Origin: Kitagawia praeruptora
Lineage: Eukaryota; Streptophyta; Magnoliopsida; Apiales; Apiaceae
Length of the DNA stretch: 64,000 nt
Assembly: GCA_037693485.1 (NCBI GenBank)
Contig: CM075354.1
Span: 92,873,001 to 92,937,000, forward strand
Direction of reading: 5' to 3'
Shown here: one piece after another, positions 57,123 to 64,000 of the stretch
Position numbering within the stretch: the first letter of the stretch is position 1
How the letters are laid out: each line of letters opens with the position of its first letter
Made by a program: the position numbers and the translations under genes
Notes under the pieces: generated by a model
Told to the model about the DNA's origin: nothing
Database searches by the model: none
The model's input: only the letters and a program-made list of their open reading frames with translations

Positions 57123-59414
57123 CTAGTTAGAATTTTTTAGGACCCAACTTTGATTGGATCCTTTCTTACTAGATTTAGAGACAACAGACTTTGAAGATTT
57201 TGCTTTTATTTTACCTGTTGCAGAGTCAACTTTAGACTCTGATCTCACAAACTGTTTGTGACTAGGAGTTTCAGATTTCAAAGAATAATAGTCATAATAC
57301 AGTTCATGATATTCTCTACACATGTAAATGGAATGAAGTAAACTACCACAATGATAACAAGCTTTTTGTGGTTGGTATTGAATTTTCTGAGTCTTGGGGA
57401 ATCTGGACACAGTTTTCCAAGAAGGTTTTTGATTGCAGTCTAGGGCCAAATGATTATGATTTCCACACTTATAGCATTTTTTCCTAGGTGCATCAGGTAC
57501 ATTCTTGTAATTATTCTCTTTGTTAATACCTTCTTTTCCATTCCTATTTCTCTTGATCTTGCTAGACTCAGAAAGACCATCTAATCTCTGTTTCAACTGA
57601 GACTTAGACAGAAACCCTATGTTTACATTCTTAGGTTTCTCTAACACTTTCTCATCTGAATAACTATTGTTAATTCTCTTGTGTACAACAGGGGTACCTT
57701 TTGAATCAACAAATTTAACATGATTAGGTTCAGAAACAATTTTCTTTCCTTCAGATTTAGATGTGTTAGCTTCTACCTTACTATCATCATTGACAATAAC
57801 TACTTTTTCTTCTTGTCTAGCCTTATCAAAACCTAAACCATTAACCTTACCACGAATTCCACTCTCAAAGATTTCTATTGTCTTCTTACTGGAATTGTTA
57901 ATGGTCTTAATCACATCTCTCTCTTCTTCTAGTTCTTTTCTGACATAGTCATAAGCCTCAAGAATTACACTATAATCATGCTTAGCTTTATCAGAACTCA
58001 ACTTGTATTCTTCCATTTGAATTAATTCAGATTCAAGAAAATTATTTCTATCAACTAATTTATCATTCTTAACCTTAAGTTCATCTCTTTCACAAGTAAG
58101 AATTCTAAAATTAGTCATAAGATTCTTAAACTCAGCATGGATAGATCTAATTTCATCAGAATTTAAGCTATCAAATGAATCAAGAGAGTGAAGTGATACC
58201 TTAACAGAGGATGGAGAAGTTTTCTTTGGAGATCCAGGTTTGTCTGAACTATTGGCCATCAATGCAATGTTTTCATAATCCAATTCATCTTCAGAGTCAC
58301 TGGAATCAGCCCAATCTTTCTGTGTGACCATAAGTGCATTACCCTTTCCTGAATTCCTAGGCTTCTTACACTCACTAGCAAAGTGTCCAAGCTCGCTGCA
58401 GTTAAAGCACTTGATCTTGGCCTTATCAAGCTTGACAATTGTACTTTTGCTCTTGTCACTCTTCTTCTCCTCCTTCTTTTGAAAAGGTCCTTTGCTAAAT
58501 CTTCTCCTGTTGAATCTTCCTTTCTTGAAAGCTTTAGCAAACATAGCAAAGAGTTCTTGCATCTCAGATTCAGAATCATTGTTGTCAGAGTCCATATCAG
58601 TAGTCTCTGACTCAGAACTTTCTTTGTTTTTCTTCTTCCTCGAATTCTTTACAGCAATCTCTTCATGCTGTTCTTCAGGAAGCTTCTTTACTTCAGATTG
58701 AGCAGTAAGTGCAATAGTCTTCATCTTTCCTTCACTCCTGCTCTTTTTCTGCTGCTTGTCAAGTTCATAAGCTTTCAATTTTCCATATACTGCCTCTAAT
58801 GAAATCTCATCCAGATCATTAGCTTCCTCAATCGCAGATATCTTCTCATTGTAGAAATCAGGCAAAGCTTTCATGAACTTTGTATTCATATCCTCCAAGT
58901 CATAATATTTACCATGCATGGCCATCTCATTGATGAGTTTTGTAAACCTATCAAAGGTATCAGTAAGTGACTCACCAGACTTGGATTCAAAGTACTCATA
59001 CTGTTGTATAAGTAATGTCCTCATATTCTTCCTGACAGGCTTAGTTCCTTCACAGTGAACCTTAAGATTGTCCCATATATCCTTAGCAGTTTTACAAGAG
59101 AGAACATAGTTAGTGAGAACAGAATCAAGACTGTTGAATAATATGTTTCTCACTTTAGCATCTTTGAGAACATTCTCCTTGTCCTTATCTGACCATTCAG
59201 ATTTTGGCTTCTCTGTTGTATGTTCTGGAACAACCACACCATCAACAGTTGCTTGTCCAACGACCTTTGTTGGAACAAAAGGTCCATCTCTGATTCTGTC
59301 AAGATAATCAGGATCTGTTGCTTCCAGATGATGCAACATCTTTACTTCCCATAGAGTATATTCGTTTCTCTTGAGCATAGGAATCTTAGTATTCCCATCC
59401 TTGTAACCAGACAT
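57123..59414 (-). CDS. gag: Copia gag, copy 2, intact, 763 residues
   Basis: ATG at 59,414, about 50 bp after the primer-binding site. UBN2 gag domain about residues 75-215 (LFNSLDSVLTNYVLSCKTAK, TDTFDRFTKLINEMAMHGKY), a Lys-rich and acidic region, CCHC knuckle CFNCSELGHFASEC near residue 340, a long coiled coil (about 420-520: ERDELKVKNDKLVDRNNFLE), and two further CX2CX4HX4C motifs near 665 (CYKCGNHNHLALDC) and 700 (CYHCGSLLHSIYMC). Most copia gags are shorter with one knuckle. It ends SNQSWVLKNSN then TAG, 11 bases before the pol frame. Confidence 0.95.
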   Translation of the reverse strand: MSGYKDGNTKIPMLKRNEYTLWEVKMLHHLEATDPDYLDRIRDGPFVPTKVVGQATVDGVVVPEHTTEKPKSEWSDKDKENVLKDAKVRNILFNSLDSVLTNYVLSCKTAKDIWDNLKVHCEGTKPVRKNMRTLLIQQYEYFESKSGESLTDTFDRFTKLINEMAMHGKYYDLEDMNTKFMKALPDFYNEKISAIEEANDLDEISLEAVYGKLKAYELDKQQKKSRSEGKMKTIALTAQSEVKKLPEEQHEEIAVKNSRKKKNKESSESETTDMDSDNNDSESEMQELFAMFAKAFKKGRFNRRRFSKGPFQKKEEKKSDKSKSTIVKLDKAKIKCFNCSELGHFASECKKPRNSGKGNALMVTQKDWADSSDSEDELDYENIALMANSSDKPGSPKKTSPSSVKVSLHSLDSFDSLNSDEIRSIHAEFKNLMTNFRILTCERDELKVKNDKLVDRNNFLESELIQMEEYKLSSDKAKHDYSVILEAYDYVRKELEEERDVIKTINNSSKKTIEIFESGIRGKVNGLGFDKARQEEKVVIVNDDSKVEANTSKSEGKKIVSEPNHVKFVDSKGTPVVHKRINNSYSDEKVLEKPKNVNIGFLSKSQLKQRLDGLSESSKIKRNRNGKEGINKENNYKNVPDAPRKKCYKCGNHNHLALDCNQKPSWKTVSRFPKTQKIQYQPQKACYHCGSLLHSIYMCREYHELYYDYYSLKSETPSHKQFVRSESKVDSATGKIKAKSSKSVVSKSSKKGSNQSWVLKNSN

Positions 59415-59449
59415 GATTGCAGATCTTTATGATTATTCGAAATCAACCT

Positions 59450-59461
59450 GCTCTGATACCA
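59450..59461 (-). other. Primer-binding site of copia copy 2
   Basis: Minus strand TGGTATCAGAGC a few bases inside the 5' LTR, matching the initiator-Met tRNA 3' end. Confidence 0.93.
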
Positions 59462-59463
59462 AT

Positions 59464-60194
59464 TGTTAACTCGAATAACTTGTAGAAGGGGGGGGTTGAA
59501 TACAAGTTATATAATCGTGTCTGATTTTTGCTTGATTATAAGAACAAGAATAAACGAATGAATCAAACTCTTGTTTGTATTAATAAGATCAAATACAAAC
59601 TCTACCAAAGGTGTACAATACCTTTAGCAGCTGCTGACAATACAAATATCTCTCTGTTTGTTTCGTACTCTCGAATACAAACCTTATACAGAGCTACGCA
59701 CACGAACTCACAACTTCGTCGCTCTTTACAATGATATTGAGAGAGTATTTATAATGCTACCTATCAACTAATAACAGAAAGATATAATCTATACATGACA
59801 ATGTTCTGCCTTCTAGTCGATAGTTTCCATCAATAAAAAACTCTTTCCTTCATAATATCTTCTTGCTTGTTCTTCAAACAACGATCCTGTTTTATAGCAC
59901 TTGCCAGTTTCTGTAGCATCCATAATGACATCATCAGTAGCATGACTGATATCAGGATCTGCACACTGCATCAGTATCTGATCAACCATCAGTATTGGAC
60001 CGTCATCAGGATTTGCTCTCTGTTCCTGACATGTAGTCTCCGATACACTGTTCATTCCTGACTAAACTATACAGATAACTGTTTTACACATAAAACCTAT
60101 ATACAGTGCTAAATCCTTTATAAGATCAGGATTACAAGAAGTATAATGTGTAAATTCTATTCTTAACATCACAACTTATGAATTATTCCTAACA
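59464..60194 (-). repeat. 5' LTR of copia copy 2 (731 bp)
   Basis: TG...CA termini, adjacent to the primer-binding site, nearly identical to 48,037-48,768. Open frames inside (59,528-59,734; 59,813-60,055) recur in the other LTR and are not genes. Confidence 0.97.
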
Positions 60195-60199
60195 CGTTA

Positions 60200-62568
60200 T
60201 AGTCCCAGAGATGAAATCAGAGTAACCATCAATATTATTAATCACAAGATTGAGTTCTTACAACCCAAAGAATTACAATTTTACAATTACATGCTCTTTG
60301 CCATCCATTGGTATATGTCATATATATATAAATACATTTGATGTACAAGTGCTAACAACTAGCCTACCAGAGGCTGCATCCTTAGCAATGGTAGCTATGA
60401 CCTCAGCGGTTAATCCTCTGACGGCTGACACATGCCTATGCTGAGTACGCCTTGCGCGACCATCTGAACTAGCTGTTGTTGTGATATAAATAAATAAAGC
60501 AAGGGTGAGCCATAGCCCACCAAAAATATAATTGAACAGTGATAATATATAACAGTCCAAAAATATCTTTGAAACCATATGCCATGCATTAACGATGTAG
60601 TACCAACATAAGGTATGAGATGAAGTTACAAGGTAACTCAAAATATATTTGTTTTGAATAAATATCTGCTATGTCAAAGATGAGCAAGATATTATCAACT
60701 TTTCATAATAGAGGAACTTGCAGGAAGAGTATTGCAATTCCAATTCAAACACTTTTCAAACCTGCCAATAATGATAAGGTTGCAGGGAATTTCCAACATT
60801 GAGAGATGAACTAATACTGGAGTTTGACGCGCCAGGAGACATAGCATTTACACGATGATCAGTCGTATGTTATGCTCCCCACCTCTTGTTTACTACATGT
60901 AGAAGGAAGCACCGACGGATTTACTTGTCTACCGCCCTCTGGAACCCCCCGGCCAACGGTTGGGCCATTTGCTGGACCGACGCCACTGGGTCACTTACGC
61001 ATCTCCTAGTTCATTTCACATCCATAACTTTAAAACGTAAAGTTCCTCCCCCTTTCCCCAAGTATATTACTTGTTGATAGGACTCCACAAAGTAGTCGTA
61101 TCTATTTGGAAAGGAAAAATCACCAATATTTCCCAAGCTGATGCTTGTTAATGGATATAAACTTGTTCCATCAATTCTTACCCCTCGAGCGTTGAGGAGG
61201 TAACCAAAAAGATTCATATCGATGTTTGAAAGAATCAAGATGTGAGTAACAAGATAGTTTAGCAAGTATAGGACCGGGCAGTCCAATAAATAACATATCT
61301 CAAGTGAGGTCCCCTTATATATGTTTGGAAGTTGAGCGAGTATTTAAATCTTCTTTAAGATAGATTTAAATGAAAATAAAGTTTGGGAACCTCCCCTTGA
61401 TAAGAATTGTCATAAAATACTCCGAAATATTTTACACCTTATCTGAAGGTGATAGATAATCTTTGAATAATATGAATCATCATAAAAAGAACTTAAAAGA
61501 ATTTAAATCAATATTCCAAGAATATTTATTAAATCATTAATAATTAAGGAACACGAATAAATCATAATATTGCTCGTAAGTAATCCTTGAATGAATATAT
61601 AGAATTATTTACTAAATAACTCTCTTCTTTAAATTAATATTCAAAATAATATTCATTAATTAAATAAGCTCAAGTAAATGTTTAAAATAATATTCACTAA
61701 ATAAATCAAACCTTAAATGAATATTTGAAAATAATATTCATTTAATAAATAATATTCTAAATAAATATCCAAATAATATTCTTTTAGCAATCAAACTTTA
61801 AAGGAATATTCGAAGCAATATTCTTTAAGTAAATAGAACTTCGAATGAATATCTTAAATAATATTCATCAAGTACATAAAATCTTAAATGAATATTCACG
61901 ATAATATTCATTAAATAAATTTCCAAGAATATTAAAGTAATTACTCATTGAATAATCAAACTCTAAACGAATATTCGAAACTAATATTCATTAAGTAATT
62001 AAAGCTCGAATGAATATTAAAATAATATTCAGCAAATAAATATATGCGAATGAATATTCAAAATAATATTCATATAGTACCTCTCGATTGAGATAATATC
62101 CAAATAGCATTCCTCGAATAATTTCCAAGTATTCAATACTTTATGAAAATATAAATAATGTTCATAAATAACATTCCTCAAATAAACTGTCACTGGAATC
62201 CCTCCGGGTTTCCACGACTAACTCTATATCCCAAAATACCGACTCCCGGTCTATATTGAAAGAATGAATATCATACGCCCTTCACTAAGGGTCTTAGCAA
62301 AACAATCCTGCTTATAACTGATAATTCATATCTAGTCTATAAGCCAATATCAATTCAGGGAACAAGCATATCAATAGACTTGAAAGTAGACATGCATGCT
62401 ATGGCATATGTATACAACAGTCATTATATATATTATCACAACAACAGTTCCAAGTATTGGAAACTTGCCTGGTAATCCTGTTGGGGTAGTGTGCCTCGTG
62501 TCAATCCAGTGATCTATAAATAGTCACAATAACCGAGGTCAATCACTGAACATTTCGAAGGTTAAGTA
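60200..62568 (-). mobile_element. Gypsy LTR, main part (continuation of 47,913)
   Basis: Resumes after copia copy 2 and runs to the third copia at 62,569. AAGCAAGGGTGAGCCATAGC (about 60,500) corresponds to AGCAAGAGTGAGCTATAATAG at 28,868 in the Gypsy 3' LTR, and CCTCCGGGTTTCC with CGACTCCCGG near 62,210-62,250 corresponds in reverse to the composite repeat at 3,910-3,965. These place it as a related Gypsy LTR on the minus strand. No ORF is supportable. Confidence 0.6.
61500..62180. repeat. AT-rich phased repeat of GAATATTC / AATAATATTCATT units
   Basis: About twelve diverged units of roughly 45-60 bp, each with GAATATT(C) followed after a few bases by AATAATATTCATTAAATAA, for example near 61,630, 61,690, 61,735, 61,860, 61,900, 61,965, 62,010 and 62,055. 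Each unit is a small imperfect inverted repeat. It lies within the Gypsy LTR; a shorter version is in the composite repeat near 4,000-4,200. Confidence 0.75.
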
Positions 62569-63084
62569 TGTTAGGTCAAATACACAATAGGTAATCAAAT
62601 ACTGTATGAGTAACTTAACAAGAACACACTTTTTAATACTTAAAAACTGTTTGGAATTAACAATTCCTCTCTCAGTGATGTAAAATATCACAGAGAGCTG
62701 CTTAGGTTACAATCAATGAATTTCTCAATGTTCGATACCCTTCTAAGGTTAACCTAACTGTATTTATAAAACATACAGCTTCATACAATCAGTAATTGAT
62801 TCTCCTATAATTAAGCTATACAATTGATATCAATCACGATTGCTTCAAGTCTTCCAAGTCAACTCAATCTCTTTGACAGCTTTTTAATCTTCAAAGATAT
62901 TGCTTCCATATTTATCTTGTATCAATCTTCAAACACTGTTGACTCTTCAGACACTACCGCTACAGAGTTTAATAACTTCTGTTGCGCTTCCAGTCAGTGT
63001 TTAACTAAACTCTGACTGCTTCCAGCTAAACTCTATTTTGTTACTTTAGCTTCCAAACACTGTTCTCATCAATCATTTCTAACA
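62569..63084 (-). mobile_element. 3' LTR of a third copia (516 bp)
   Basis: TGTTAGGTCAAATAC at 62,569 to TTTCTAACA at 63,084. On the minus strand it follows AGTTGGGGGAGAT, a polypurine tract, which identifies it as the 3' LTR. The left duplication would be AAGTA (62,564-62,568); the right flank is beyond the window. Short TCAGTGTTTAACTAAACTCTGACTG-like repeats occur near 62,990. Confidence 0.85.
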
Positions 63085-63233
63085 ATCTCCCCCAACTTGT
63101 TCATTAGCAAGAATGTACAAGTTTACAGTAAATGATGATGTCAAAACAAATACAAAGTCTACAGTGTTTAACAAACAGAGTTTAAGCTTTTACTTAACAA
63201 ATTCTACAGAAAATAATAAAATTCTTACAGACT

Positions 63234-64000
63234 TCAACTTCTAATCTCTTGAAGATCTGGCATTGTCCTGAGATAGTCTATAAGCAATCTTCTTTCAGCA
63301 TTTTCAAGCTCTATCTGCATAGCTTCCTTGATTTCTCTCAAATGAGGATCATTCTCATCAGTCTGATAGATAGCAGCTCTAAGATCGTAGATTTTGTTTC
63401 TCCTCATTTCATTTCCCAACCTGATATATTTCACTTCCTCAGACTTCACATTAAAATCCAGAACAGTAATTCCAAGATCTGTCTTCAGCTTTGTAGTCCC
63501 CTTCTCCATTTCTATCAGATTCCCATTCCAGTCTCTGTACTTTGGAACATACTTGCTGTTGTACTTCATATTTCTTCTTGCAAGATTTTGAATCATCTTT
63601 TGTCTGAGTACATTTGCAACTGACTGAGCTCTTTGATTTCTTACTCTGAAAAGATACAGAACATATTCTAGTTCTTCCCAGTATTTTAAATCAATATCCT
63701 TCTCATCAACCTTAAACACTGTTCCATCAGCCATGAAATATAACAGAAAATCCTTCTCTAAACTCTTCTGATAAACAAGCTGTACTGACTCCAGTCTGTC
63801 TAAACTCTCTTGAGTGACACCACGACCTGGAACAGCCAATGAAGAAGGATCTCTGGGACCAACATATTGTCTTGTGTCTCTGTGTGAGCCTATGCCTCCT
63901 TTGTTGTATCCGATTTTACCAGATAAGGCTCTACCATCAGTGAAATCCATTGGAGCTGTAGCTGGAGCTGTAGCTGCTAGACTTGAATCATGAAGAACGC
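63234..64000 (-). CDS. C-terminal part of an accessory ORF of the third copia (partial)
   Basis: Open from the right window edge to TAG-equivalent stop at 63,234 (at least 255 residues). It contains LLYFMADGTVFKVDEKDIDL, KYWEELEYVLYLFRVRNQRA, a basic region (RQKMIQNLARRNMKYNSKYV), IRLGNEMRRNKIYDLRAAIY and ends AERRLLIDYLRTMPDLQEIR. The position, directly upstream of the polypurine tract and 3' LTR, is that of a third ORF after pol, and similar sequences accompany copia elements in other plants as I recall. It shows no obvious similarity to the C-terminus of the 1,107-residue ORF. The internal Met at 63,950 is not the true start: the frame stays open upstream with an Ala/Thr/Pro repeat. Confidence 0.8.
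   Translation of the reverse strand, partial: VLHDSSLAATAPATAPMDFTDGRALSGKIGYNKGGIGSHRDTRQYVGPRDPSSLAVPGRGVTQESLDRLESVQLVYQKSLEKDFLLYFMADGTVFKVDEKDIDLKYWEELEYVLYLFRVRNQRAQSVANVLRQKMIQNLARRNMKYNSKYVPKYRDWNGNLIEMEKGTTKLKTDLGITVLDFNVKSEEVKYIRLGNEMRRNKIYDLRAAIYQTDENDPHLREIKEAMQIELENAERRLLIDYLRTMPDLQEIRS

Larger units (their letters stand above)
48037..60194 (-). mobile_element. Copia-type LTR retrotransposon, copy 2 (12,158 bp, nearly intact, very young), TSD CGTTA
   Basis: TGTTAACTCG at 48,037 to CCTAACA at 60,194, with CGTTA at 48,032-48,036 and 60,195-60,199. The LTRs (48,037-48,768 and 59,464-60,194) differ, by eye, by one G in a G-run and one substitution (CATCAATATC versus CATCAGTATC). Order on the minus strand: LTR, primer-binding site, gag, pol, antisense small ORF, third ORF, polypurine tract, LTR. 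The only coding lesion found is a TAG in reverse transcriptase at 54,919-54,921. Same family as copy 1. Confidence 0.97.

Overview
The window is plant nuclear DNA, most likely from a eudicot and possibly an asterid; I cannot name the species. The evidence is the set of plant LTR-retrotransposon families primed by initiator-Met tRNA, CACTA, hAT and Stowaway elements with textbook target-site duplications, and host-gene fragments typical of plants (plastid NifS-like cysteine desulfurase, U-box receptor-like kinase, GH51 arabinofuranosidase). It is almost entirely nested transposons. Only one plausible intact host gene is visible: a single-exon 111-residue ORF at 13,833-14,168.

Layout. 1-4,337 is a ~3.04 kb composite repeat (copia gag fragment plus Gypsy LTR-like DNA with a CACTA end) carrying a solo LTR. 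The same composite recurs at 18,515-46,338, where it has been split by a gene-capturing CACTA element (18,804-23,716), by a complete copia element (24,096-42,399, itself containing a Gypsy element at 28,423-35,435) and by another solo LTR (43,715-45,261). Between the two copies lie a truncated minus-strand copia (4,320-8,447), a Gypsy gag remnant, a Stowaway and a hAT MITE, two copies of a hairpin-rich repeat, the small host gene, and a TRIM-like element that holds a CACTA that in turn holds a solo LTR. From 47,913 to 62,568 is a Gypsy LTR split by a second, very young copy of the same copia family on the minus strand (48,037-60,194). The right edge holds the 3' end of a third copia.

Most interesting systems. 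(1) The CACTA element at 18,804 carries exons of three unrelated host genes, all on one strand and with intact splice sites; the first two could be spliced together in frame. (2) The copia family of the two large copies is about 12 kb and has, besides gag and pol, a 1,107-residue third ORF preceded by a conserved splice-acceptor-like site, and a small ORF on the opposite strand between pol and that third ORF. gag and pol are in different frames, separated by a stop and another acceptor-like site. (3) The nested Gypsy has lost most of pol but keeps gag and an extra proline-rich ORF upstream of gag. (4) A solo LTR near the left end has a dense array of heat-shock-element-like and W-box-like motifs upstream of its TATA.

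Insertion order read from nesting: composite repeat first, then duplication, then CACTA, copia copy 1 and solo LTRs, then Gypsy into copia copy 1. Copia copy 2 is the youngest insertion in the window by LTR comparison (about one substitution and one indel between LTRs, against about fifteen substitutions for copy 1). All alignments were made by eye.
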